Shown here: positions 1 to 5,693 of the stretch, piece after piece
Position numbering within the stretch: the first letter of the stretch is position 1
How the letters are laid out: every line of letters starts with the position of its first letter
From: DASQFU01 sp035632955
Lineage (GTDB): Bacteria; Eisenbacteria; RBG-16-71-46
Reading direction: 5' to 3'
DNA length: 8,379 bases
Assembly (NCBI GenBank): GCA_035632955.1
Contig: DASQFU010000197.1
Location: 1 to 8,379 of the forward strand
Notes under the pieces: model-generated
What the model was told of the DNA's origin: nothing
What the model saw: only the letters and a program-made list of their open reading frames with translations
Databases searched by the model: none
Made by a program: the position numbers and the translations under genes

Positions 1-1
1 T

Positions 2-199
2 ATGGCCGAGCGCAAACGCACGTGGGCCGAGATCCAGAAGCTGGTCAACGACGAGGCCTTCGTGATCTGGCTGCCGTCGCTGATCGCCAAGCTCCCGGTC
101 CGGAACGGCTTCGGCAACCTCGAGCCGAGCGTGATCCCGCACCGCATCCTCTGGAACATCGATCGAGTGTTCGCGAAGGGCCGCGCCCCGCGGGCGTAA
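2..199 (+). CDS. Peptide-type ABC transporter substrate-binding protein, C-terminal fragment (5' end outside window)
   Basis: This is the last 65 codons of a gene that begins before the window, ending at a TAA at 197-199. The visible residues, including LPVRNGFGNLEPS and then the terminal HRILWNIDRVF, resemble the C-terminal end of family 5 extracellular solute-binding proteins (the DppA/OppA superfamily). In that family the protein captures peptides, nickel chelates or sometimes oligosaccharides outside the membrane and delivers them to the permeases. The ATG at position 2 is an internal methionine, not a start. The stop lies 6 bases before the DppB-like permease gene, so it belongs to the same operon. 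The ligand cannot be read from this fragment because the binding cleft lies upstream. The family call is fairly secure from the ending together with the four following transporter genes. Confidence 0.8.
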   Translation: MAERKRTWAEIQKLVNDEAFVIWLPSLIAKLPVRNGFGNLEPSVIPHRILWNIDRVFAKGRAPRA

Positions 200-205
200 T
201 CCCGC

Positions 206-1174
206 ATGCGAACGTTCATCCTCCGGCGGCTGCTGCAGACGATTCCGCTGCTGTTCGGCATCTCGGCGATGACGTTCCTGATGCTCCATCTCGCCCCCGG
301 GGACTTCCTCAACACGATGGCCGAGAATCCCGGCGTCTCGCCGGAGACGATCCAGGCCATGCGCGAGCGGTTCGGCCTCGACCAGCCCTGGTACGTGCAG
401 TACGGGCTCTACCTCAAGAACATCTTCCTTCACTTCGATTTCGGGGAGTCGTTCTCACGCCACCAGCCGGTGTTCCAGGTGTTGCGGGAGGGACTCGTGA
501 ACACGCTGATCCTGGCCGTCGCGGCAGCGATCGTGACCTGGGGCCTGGCGATTCCGCTCGGCGTGTGGGCGGCGGTGCGCCAGTACTCGTGGGTGGACAA
601 GAGTCTCTCCCTGCTCGCGTTCGTGTGGCTGTCGGTGCCGGAAGTGCTCTCGGGCTTGCTGCTCCTGTTTCTGGCCGCGAACACCGGGCTGTTTCCGGTC
701 GGAGGGATGCGCTCGCTCGACTGGGATTACCTCGACGCCGGCGGCAAAGCGGTGGATCTGCTCCATCATCTGGCGCTGCCGGCGCTCGTCGTCGGCCTGA
801 TCCCGCTTGCGGCTCGCATGCGGCAGATGCGCGGCAACCTTCTCGACGTGCTGCGGCTCGAGTACGTCACGACGGCGCGCGCCAAGGGACTGGACGAGAA
901 CACCGTGATCTTCAAGCACGCGGTGCGCAACGCCATCAACCCGCTCATCACCCTGTTCGGCTTCACGATCGGCGCCCTGCTCTCGGGTGCGTTCATCGCC
1001 GAGATCATTTTCGCGTGGCCGGGAATCGGCCGCATCACGCTCGAAGCCATCCAGACGCAGGACCAATACCTGGTGCTCGGCGCCATCCTCATGGCGTCGG
1101 CCATGCTGATCCTCGGCAATCTGGTCGCCGACATGCTGCTGGTGATCGCCGACCCGCGGATCAGCTATGCCTGA
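206..1174 (+). CDS. DppB/OppB-like ABC transporter permease
   Basis: This is an inner-membrane permease of a peptide-type importer, 322 residues, close to the usual length of about 310-340. It starts with MRTFILRRLLQ, the typical short basic N-terminus, followed by a first membrane segment at about residues 11-30 and a periplasmic stretch (about 31-97) containing the family-typical FGLDQPWYVQY. Further hydrophobic segments lie at about 98-125, 134-160, 187-203, 246-272 and 288-313. The cytoplasmic EAA loop that docks on the ATPases is visible as YVTTARAKGL at residues 220-229, followed by HAVRNAINPL. The start is 6 bases after the preceding stop and has no clear Shine-Dalgarno sequence. The last 8 bases overlap the DppC-like gene, suggesting coupled translation. 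The family call is secure; the substrate is not known. Confidence 0.93.
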   Translation: MRTFILRRLLQTIPLLFGISAMTFLMLHLAPGDFLNTMAENPGVSPETIQAMRERFGLDQPWYVQYGLYLKNIFLHFDFGESFSRHQPVFQVLREGLVNTLILAVAAAIVTWGLAIPLGVWAAVRQYSWVDKSLSLLAFVWLSVPEVLSGLLLLFLAANTGLFPVGGMRSLDWDYLDAGGKAVDLLHHLALPALVVGLIPLAARMRQMRGNLLDVLRLEYVTTARAKGLDENTVIFKHAVRNAINPLITLFGFTIGALLSGAFIAEIIFAWPGIGRITLEAIQTQDQYLVLGAILMASAMLILGNLVADMLLVIADPRISYA

Positions 1175-2321
1175 GACGGCGCTGCGGTCGATCGAGACAC
1201 TGGTGGCGAGCGAAGGGCTCGATGTCGAGACGCCTCCGCAATCCCCCTGGCAGATCTTCTGGCGCCAGTTCCGCAAGAGCCAGATCGCGGTCGCAGGAGG
1301 GGTGCTGCTGCTGGTGCTCTACCTGCTAGCGTTGTTCGCCCCGTTCGTCGCGCCCTACGCACAGGAGAGCATGGACCGTGATCGGTTCTTCCACCGGCCG
1401 CAAGGCGTCCGCTTCATCGACGCCGAGGGCCGCTTCCACCCCTGGCCGTTCGTCTATTCGACCCAAATCTCGGACGCCGGCAGCTTCACCTACGTCGAAG
1501 ACACGAGCCGCCGCCTGCCGATCCGCTTGTTCACGCGCGGCGCGCCGTACCGGCTGTTCGGGATCCTGCCGACCGACCGTCACTTGTTCGGCGTCGATCC
1601 GCCCGGCCGGCTCTACCTGCTCGGCACCGACCCGCTCGGGCGCGACGTGTTCTCGCGCCTGTTGTTCGGAGGCCAGGTCTCGCTCACGGTCGGGCTGGTC
1701 GGGATCGCGATCTCGTTCACGATCGGGCTTCTGCTCGGCGGCATTGCCGGCTACTTCGGCGGCTGGGTGGACAGCGTGATCATGCGGCTGACCGAGCTGC
1801 TCCTGAACATTCCCGGCCTCTACCTGCTGATCGCCTTGCGCGCGATCTTTCCCGCCGACCTGCCGAGCCAGCAGGTGTATCTCGCCATCGTCGTGATCCT
1901 CGCGTTCATCGCCTGGGCGAGTCTCGCGCGCATCATTCGCGGCATGGTGCTGTCGATCCGGCGCCAGGAGTACGTGGCAGCGGCTGAAGCGCTCGGCATG
2001 AGCCGCATGCGGATCATCGTCCGGCACATCCTGCCGAACACGCTCTCGTTCGTGATCGTCGCCGCCACGATCACGATCCCGGGCTACATTCTCGGCGAGG
2101 TCGTCTTGTCGTTCCTCGGTCTCGGGGTTCAGGAGCCGGCCGCCTCGTGGGGCAACATGCTCGGCCAGGCCCGCACTCTGCGGGTGCTGACGTCGTTCCC
2201 GTGGATGCTGTTCGCGCCCGGGACGGCGATCTTCGTGACGGTGCTCGCGTTCAACTTCCTGGGCGATGGGCTGCGCGACGCGCTCGATCCGCGCAAGGTG
2301 CTCCAGGGCCGGTCGGGATGA
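1167..2321 (+). CDS. DppC/OppC-like ABC transporter permease with extended periplasmic loop
   Basis: This is the second permease subunit of the importer, 384 residues, against about 300 for E. coli DppC. A cytoplasmic N-terminal tail containing WQIFWRQFRKSQIA (28-41) leads into the first membrane segment at about 41-63. The excess length is an insert of roughly 80 residues (about 65-148), rich in Phe, Arg and Asp, before the conserved LLGTDPLGRDVFSRLLFG (151-168), which is where the standard permease core begins. Membrane segments follow at about 171-196, 236-255, 293-317 and 345-366. The EAA loop is at about 269-291 (YVAAAEALGMS, then HILPN). The C-terminus is the usual NFLGDGLRDALDPR. The gene overlaps the DppB-like gene by 8 bases and the DppD-like gene by 4 (ATGA). 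Similar long inserts are known in a subset of bacterial DppC-like permeases; what the insert does is unclear. Confidence 0.93.
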   Translation: MPETALRSIETLVASEGLDVETPPQSPWQIFWRQFRKSQIAVAGGVLLLVLYLLALFAPFVAPYAQESMDRDRFFHRPQGVRFIDAEGRFHPWPFVYSTQISDAGSFTYVEDTSRRLPIRLFTRGAPYRLFGILPTDRHLFGVDPPGRLYLLGTDPLGRDVFSRLLFGGQVSLTVGLVGIAISFTIGLLLGGIAGYFGGWVDSVIMRLTELLLNIPGLYLLIALRAIFPADLPSQQVYLAIVVILAFIAWASLARIIRGMVLSIRRQEYVAAAEALGMSRMRIIVRHILPNTLSFVIVAATITIPGYILGEVVLSFLGLGVQEPAASWGNMLGQARTLRVLTSFPWMLFAPGTAIFVTVLAFNFLGDGLRDALDPRKVLQGRSG

Positions 2322-3346
2322 GCGAACCGCTGCTGAGCGTCGAGAACCTGCAGACCCATTTCTTTACCGATGCCGGTGTCGTCCGCGCGGTGGACGGCGT
2401 CACCTACGACCTCTATCCGCGCGAGACGCTCGCGGTGGTCGGCGAATCGGGCAGCGGCAAGAGCGTGACCGCGCTCTCGATCCTGCGGCTCGTGGCCGAG
2501 CCGCCCGGCCGGAACGTCGGCGGCCGCATTCTGTTCAAGGGCCGGAACCTGCTCGAGCTCTCGCCTGCGGAGATGCGCAAGATCCGCGGCAAGGAGATCT
2601 CGATGATCTTCCAGGAGCCGATGACCTCGCTGAACCCCGTCTACACGTGCGGCGAGCAGATCATCGAGGCGGTCGTGCTCCACGAAGGAGTCGACCGCAA
2701 GGCCGCCCGGGCGCGGGCGATCGAGATGCTGCAACTAGTCGGTATTCCGCTTCCCGAGCAGCGCGTGGACGAATACCCGCACCAGATGTCGGGAGGGATG
2801 CGGCAGCGCGTCATGATCGCGATGGCACTGGCGTGCCGCCCGGCGATCCTGATCGCCGACGAGCCGACCACGGCGCTCGACGTCACGATTCAGGCGCAGA
2901 TTCTCGAGCTGCTGAAACGACTCCAAGACGAGCTCGGCATGGCCGTGCTGCTGATCACGCACGACCTCGGCGTGGTGGCCGAGACCGCCGACCGCATGGC
3001 GGTCATGTACGCGGGTCAGGTGGTCGAGTACTGCGACGTCGCCGCCGCGTTCGCGCGCCCGCTGCATCCCTACACCGCTGGGCTGCAGGCGTCGCTGCCG
3101 AAGCTCGGCGCGATGCGCGATCGCTTGCGGGTGATCCCCGGCAACGTCCCGAATCCGGCCCACTTTCCGACCGCGTGCCGCTTCCATCCCCGCTGTCCCG
3201 TGGTCCAGCAGCGGTGCCGGGTCCACGATCCGCCGGTCCTGACGTTCGACGGCGATCACCAATCGCGTTGCTGGCGCGCCGACGAGATCGCCGCGGGGAC
3301 GCTGGATCCTGCCGGCCCCGAGACCGTAGAGCCCGCGCGTGTCTGA
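2318..3346 (+). CDS. DppD/OppD-like ABC transporter ATP-binding protein
   Basis: This is a cytoplasmic ATPase subunit, 342 residues, a normal family length. Walker A is GESGSGKS at 42-49, the Q-loop glutamine is Q99 in MIFQEPMTSLNP, the signature is MSGG at 157-160, Walker B is ILIADEP at 177-183 and the switch histidine is H215. All catalytic motifs are intact. The C-terminal oligopeptide-transporter domain contains NVPNP and four cysteines, C287, C293, C300 and C318, in the CRFHPRC context. Such cysteines are common in this family and have been linked to an iron-sulfur cluster in some members. The start is the ATG overlapping the previous stop (ATGA). The same frame is open further upstream (from 2147), but that part is a shadow of the permease gene, and MSEPLLSVENL is the normal N-terminus. 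It probably pairs with the DppF-like ATPase. Confidence 0.93.
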   Translation: MSEPLLSVENLQTHFFTDAGVVRAVDGVTYDLYPRETLAVVGESGSGKSVTALSILRLVAEPPGRNVGGRILFKGRNLLELSPAEMRKIRGKEISMIFQEPMTSLNPVYTCGEQIIEAVVLHEGVDRKAARARAIEMLQLVGIPLPEQRVDEYPHQMSGGMRQRVMIAMALACRPAILIADEPTTALDVTIQAQILELLKRLQDELGMAVLLITHDLGVVAETADRMAVMYAGQVVEYCDVAAAFARPLHPYTAGLQASLPKLGAMRDRLRVIPGNVPNPAHFPTACRFHPRCPVVQQRCRVHDPPVLTFDGDHQSRCWRADEIAAGTLDPAGPETVEPARV

Positions 3347-4334
3347 GCCGCTGCTCCAGGTCGAAGGTTTGAAGAAGTACTTTCCCATCAAACGCGGGCT
3401 GTTCTCGCGCACCGTCGGGCACGTCAAGGCGGTGGACGGCGTCTCGTTCTCGGTGGATTCCGGCGAGGTGCTGGGCCTGGTCGGCGAGAGCGGCTGCGGC
3501 AAAACGACGACCGGGCGCTGCCTCCTGCGCCTGATCGAGCCGAGCGAAGGACGGATCCGGTTCGCCGGCCGCGACGTCACGAAGCTCGGCAAGCACGAGC
3601 TCCGCTCGCTGCGCCGCGAAATGCAGATCGTGTTCCAGGATCCCTACTCGAGCCTGAATCCGCGGCTGACGGTCGGCAGCATGCTGACCGAAGCGCTCAC
3701 CATCCATCGCCTGGCGCGCGGCCAGGCCGCGCGCGACCGGGTCGCGGAGCTGCTCCGTCTGGTCGGGCTCGCGCCCGATCACGCACGGCGCTATCCGCAC
3801 GAGTTCTCGGGCGGCCAGCGGCAACGCATCGGCGTCGCGCGCGCCCTGGCCGTGAGCCCGAAGCTGATCGTCGCCGACGAGCCGGTGTCGGCGCTCGACG
3901 TCTCGATCCAGGCCCAGATCATCAACCTGCTGCGCGACCTCCAGGTCCAGATGGGGCTCACCTACCTGTTCATCGCTCACGATCTCTCGGTCGTCGAGCA
4001 CATCAGCGACCGCGTGGCGGTCATGTATCTCGGCCGGATCGTCGAGCTCGCCGCCAGCGAAGATCTCTATCGCAACCCGCGGCACCCGTACACCAAGTCG
4101 CTGCTCTCGGCGATCCCGGTGGCCGATCCGACGCGCCGCCGCCAACGCATCGTCCTCAAGGGCGACGTCCCGAGCCCCGCAAACCCGCCGAGCGGCTGCC
4201 GCTTCCACCCACGCTGCTTCATGGCGCGCGAGCTGTGCTCGCAAGTCGAGCCGGAGCTGCGCGAAGTCCGCCCCGGACATTGGTCCGCGTGTCATTTCGC
4301 CGAGGAGCTGGAGGGAGCCCCGCCCTCGGCGTAG
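3339..4334 (+). CDS. DppF/OppF-like ABC transporter ATP-binding protein
   Basis: This is the second ATPase of the importer, 331 residues, with a GTG start that overlaps the end of the preceding gene by 8 bases. The start is supported because MSEPLLQVEGLKKYFPI is a canonical DppF beginning and closely matches the start of the DppD-like neighbour. Walker A is GESGCGKT at 49-56, the Q-loop is Q100 in IVFQDPYSSLNPR, the signature is FSGGQ at 156-160, Walker B is LIVADEP at 176-182 and the switch histidine is H214. The tail again has GDVPSPANPPSGC and cysteines C287, C293, C300 and C318, the same residue numbers as in the DppD-like protein. It presumably forms a heterodimer with that protein to power import. 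It is the last gene of the transporter operon and is followed at once by GC-rich hairpins. Confidence 0.93.
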   Translation: MSEPLLQVEGLKKYFPIKRGLFSRTVGHVKAVDGVSFSVDSGEVLGLVGESGCGKTTTGRCLLRLIEPSEGRIRFAGRDVTKLGKHELRSLRREMQIVFQDPYSSLNPRLTVGSMLTEALTIHRLARGQAARDRVAELLRLVGLAPDHARRYPHEFSGGQRQRIGVARALAVSPKLIVADEPVSALDVSIQAQIINLLRDLQVQMGLTYLFIAHDLSVVEHISDRVAVMYLGRIVELAASEDLYRNPRHPYTKSLLSAIPVADPTRRRQRIVLKGDVPSPANPPSGCRFHPRCFMARELCSQVEPELREVRPGHWSACHFAEELEGAPPSA

Positions 4335-4350
4335 CCGGCGGCGCGCCGGC
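4334..4350 (+). terminator. GC-rich hairpin at the stop of the importer operon
   Basis: There is a perfect 7-bp inverted repeat, GCCGGCG (4334-4340) and CGCCGGC (4344-4350), with a 3-base loop. It begins on the last base of the DppF-like stop codon. No run of T follows, so it is not a classical intrinsic terminator. It could stabilise the 3' end of the mRNA or act with the second hairpin just downstream. Short GC stems are frequent in DNA this rich in G+C, so function is uncertain. Confidence 0.35.
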
Positions 4351-4364
4351 GCGGGTCACGTCGA

Positions 4365-4397
4365 TTTCCCCAGCGGCGCCCCGCCGCACGGGGGAAA
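4365..4397 (+). terminator. Two-part hairpin downstream of the importer operon
   Basis: The outer stem is TTTCCCC (4365-4371) with GGGGAAA (4391-4397). The inner stem is GCGGC (4373-4377) with GCCGC (4383-4387) around a 5-base loop, and the two stems are separated by a small asymmetric internal loop. In total there are 12 base pairs about 30 bases after the DppF-like stop. The position suits transcript termination or 3'-end protection, but no U tract follows. Its tandem placement with the hairpin at 4334-4350 strengthens the case that the transporter transcript ends here. Confidence 0.4.
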
Positions 4398-4522
4398 GCC
4401 CCCAAGCGCACCGACACTTCACGGCGGGCCTGGCTTTCCCGCGCACGCGCGCTCGGCCGGCGTGTGGCGCGCTAATGCGCTGGCGTGCGCGCGCCTGCCG
4501 CACCGGCCCCGGTCCAGAGCCC

Positions 4523-4534
4523 CGATTCGAATCG
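4523..4534. repeat. Perfect 12-bp palindrome CGATTCGAATCG
   Basis: The sequence equals its own reverse complement over 12 bases. Its first eight bases, CGATTCGA, recur at 4596-4603. A palindrome of this size in an otherwise empty intergenic region could be a dimeric regulator site, but it is unproven. It contains a TTCGAAT string like a tRNA T-loop, but the flanks do not form a T stem. Confidence 0.35.
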
Positions 4535-4670
4535 TCACGGCATCGCCTTTGCGGTAGTGCCTGGTACACGCGGCGAAACGGCCGCACACGACATTCGATT
4601 CGAGTTGTTCCCTGTGCTTCCTCGTGCTTCGCCGGCTGTGGGCTGATCCCCCTTACGCGAGCGAAGGAGT

Positions 4671-4691
4671 CACACGGTCCGGCACACGGTC
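4671..4691 (+). repeat. Direct repeat CACACGGTC x2, 12-bp period
   Basis: Two exact copies of CACACGGTC lie at 4671-4679 and 4683-4691, separated by 3 bases. Short direct repeats spaced by about one helical turn are a common layout for operator sites. They lie about 390 bases before the first shell gene, far for a simple operator of that gene unless the promoter is nearby. Function is unknown. Confidence 0.35.
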
Positions 4692-4708
4692 GCTACGGGG
4701 AACTTTTC

Positions 4709-4720
4709 TTGGGGCCCCAA
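4709..4720. repeat. Perfect 12-bp palindrome TTGGGGCCCCAA
   Basis: This 12-base sequence is its own reverse complement and lies 17 bases after the CACACGGTC direct repeats. The palindrome does not extend further on either side. It could be a regulator binding site or a cruciform-prone element; chance cannot be excluded. Confidence 0.35.
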
Positions 4721-4988
4721 CACCGCGGTCATCCCCAGCACGACACCCCCGCGCGGCTAGGGGCCCATGATTTCCACCGCGCCGCCCGGCGCGGTTCTCT
4801 GGTCTCCCTGGGCGTTCCGTGACCAGCCGGCCGTAGGCATCCATGGCTGTCGCGAACGCAGCCTGCACACGAACCGGCGCACGGACGCTTGGGGAGCCTT
4901 TGTTTCGCCCGCGCGCGCTTCCGCCCGCACGCGGGTTTTGCCGTGCCCACCGCAGCGCGGAACCCTCCAGCAGAAACTCTCCAACGCG

Positions 4989-5017
4989 TTGACCGACTCA
5001 CGCTTCCCTGTTAGCGT
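4989..5017 (+). promoter_or_regulatory. Weak candidate promoter for the microcompartment operon
   Basis: TTGACC at 4989-4994 matches the -35 consensus at five of six positions. After a 17-base spacer, TAGCGT at 5012-5017 matches the -10 consensus only at its first, second and last bases. Transcription would start near 5024, giving a leader of about 60 bases before the GTG at 5084. The leader would contain the palindrome at 5034-5045. The -10 match is poor and the organism's sigma factor preference is unknown, so this is only a candidate. Confidence 0.25.
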
Positions 5018-5033
5018 CCGTCCCTGGCGTCAA

Positions 5034-5045
5034 CGGCGATCGCCG
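5034..5045. repeat. Perfect 12-bp palindrome CGGCGATCGCCG upstream of the first shell gene
   Basis: This self-complementary 12-mer, with core GCGATCGC, lies 38 bases before the proposed GTG start of the first shell gene and just after the candidate promoter. The position would suit an operator or a structured leader element. GCGATCGC motifs also arise readily in GC-rich coding-like DNA, so the assignment is tentative. Confidence 0.3.
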
Positions 5046-5068
5046 TGGCCGCAATGACTTCCAAGCTC

Positions 5069-5073
5069 GGAGG
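5069..5073 (+). promoter_or_regulatory. Shine-Dalgarno sequence that decides the start of the first shell gene
   Basis: GGAGG lies 10 bases before the in-frame GTG at 5084. The earlier in-frame candidates, GTG at 5045 and ATG at 5054, have no recognisable ribosome binding site. Starting at 5084 also yields MAIEALGLVETRG, the usual beginning of a hexameric shell protein. The spacing is slightly long, so this is likely but not certain. Confidence 0.55.
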
Positions 5074-5083
5074 CGTTTGGCCG

Positions 5084-5365
5084 GTGGCGATCGAGGCGCT
5101 GGGTCTCGTCGAAACACGCGGATTCATCGGCGCCGTGGAAGCGGCCGACGCGATGTGCAAGACCGCGCAAGTGCGTCTGGTGCGCTACGAGGTGGTTTCG
5201 GACGCGCGCGTCACCGTGATCGTGCGCGGATCGGTCGGCGAGGTCGAGGCGGCGGTCGAAGCCGGAGCTCGAGCTGCCGCGCGCGTAGGCGAGGTGCTGG
5301 CCAAGCACGTCATCCCCGCGCCCGAGGGTCAACTGGAAGCGCCGATCGCCGGACCGCGCCGCTGA
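5084..5365 (+). CDS. Hexameric microcompartment shell protein (BMC-H) with unusual pore loop
   Basis: This is a single-domain BMC shell protein of the PduA/EutM/CcmK family, six copies of which tile the facets of a microcompartment. From the GTG at 5084 it is 93 residues, a normal length, and reads MAIEALGLVETRG, GAVEAADAMCKTAQV, VTVIVRGSVGEVEAAVEAG and HVIP, all in family order. The same frame stays open upstream to ATG 5054 and GTG 5045, which would add 10 or 13 residues with no counterpart in the family; GGAGG at 5069-5073 favours 5084. The odd feature is the central pore loop: residues 37-42 are VVSDAR, where the neighbouring shell protein has KIGGGY and PduA has KIGSGL. The pore would then be lined by Asp40 and flanked by Arg42 rather than by glycines, which may change what passes. 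It is the first gene of the microcompartment operon. Confidence 0.92.
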   Translation: MAIEALGLVETRGFIGAVEAADAMCKTAQVRLVRYEVVSDARVTVIVRGSVGEVEAAVEAGARAAARVGEVLAKHVIPAPEGQLEAPIAGPRR

Positions 5366-5391
5366 GGGCACACATTACCGAGGAGGACAAG

Positions 5392-5691
5392 ATGTCGGAA
5401 GAGGCTCTCGGCCTGATCGAGACCCGTGGGTTCGTCGCCATGGTGGAGGCGTCGGACGCGATGGTCAAAGCCGCGCGCGTCACGCTCGTCCACTACGAAA
5501 AGATCGGCGGCGGTTACGTGACGACGCTGGTGCGCGGCGACGTGGCCGCAGTTCGCGCCGCGACCGAAGCGGGCGCTGCCGCCGCCGCGAAGGTCGGTGA
5601 GGTGGTGTCGGTTCACGTGATCCCGCGCCCGCACACGATGCTGGAGGACGTGCTTCCGATCGCCGTCGCCGCGACCCCCGCGAAGAAATAG
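5392..5691 (+). CDS. Hexameric microcompartment shell protein (BMC-H), PduA-like
   Basis: This is a 99-residue single BMC-domain shell protein, starting at an ATG preceded by a strong AGGAGG at 5381-5386 with 5-base spacing, the best ribosome binding site in the window. That suits a protein needed in many copies. It begins MSEEALGLIETRGFVAMVEASDAMVKAA and has the canonical pore loop KIGGGY at residues 37-42, then VRGDVAAVRAATEAG and HVIPRPH. The C-terminal tail after residue 82 is short and Ala/Lys-rich. It is probably the main facet tile, with the gene upstream as a specialised hexamer. The gap from the previous gene is 26 bases, and the gene for the first vertex protein follows after 2 bases. 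The family call is secure; transported metabolites are unknown. Confidence 0.95.
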   Translation: MSEEALGLIETRGFVAMVEASDAMVKAARVTLVHYEKIGGGYVTTLVRGDVAAVRAATEAGAAAAAKVGEVVSVHVIPRPHTMLEDVLPIAVAATPAKK

Positions 5692-5693
5692 CG

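Larger units (their letters stand above)
4335..5083. other. 749-bp intergenic region between the importer and microcompartment operons
   Basis: I see no credible gene here on either strand. The open frames that cross it read as Arg/Ala/Pro-rich low-complexity protein with no recognisable motifs. The region holds the two hairpins after the importer operon, perfect 12-bp palindromes at 4523-4534, 4709-4720 and 5034-5045, a 9-bp direct repeat at 4671-4679 and 4683-4691, a GTGCTTC repeat at 4614-4620 and 4624-4630 (10-bp period), and a weak promoter-like pair near 4989-5017. It most likely contains the regulatory region of the microcompartment operon. Confidence 0.6.

Noticed and set aside
22..1329. 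Long + strand open frame of 435 codons overlapping the DppB-like permease
   Set aside because: Its translation is Arg/Ala/Pro-rich with no motif, and it overlaps in another frame a permease with clear family features. It is a shadow of GC-rich coding DNA.
4430..4460. Sigma-54-type promoter (GG and GC elements)
   Set aside because: The TGGC near 4434 lacks a GC dinucleotide at the required 10-base spacing, so the pattern does not fit.
4515..4545. tRNA-like T-loop string TTCGAAT
   Set aside because: The bases on either side do not form a T stem, position 53 would be A rather than G, and no matching acceptor stem was found. The string is explained by the 12-bp palindrome.
4235..4822. Possible 195-codon gene spanning the end of the DppF-like gene and the intergenic region
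   Set aside because: The low-complexity Arg/Ala-rich translation has no recognisable fold, starts inside another gene and has no ribosome binding site.
4924..4939. Terminator-like CCCG-CACG-CGGG followed by TTTT
   Set aside because: The stem is only 4 bp with a 4-base loop, and the T run is only four long. It is too weak to call, and there is no gene directly upstream for it to terminate.
4767..5057. Possible 96-codon gene just before the first shell gene
   Set aside because: There are no family features and its composition looks like translated non-coding GC-rich DNA. It runs through the candidate promoter and the palindrome.
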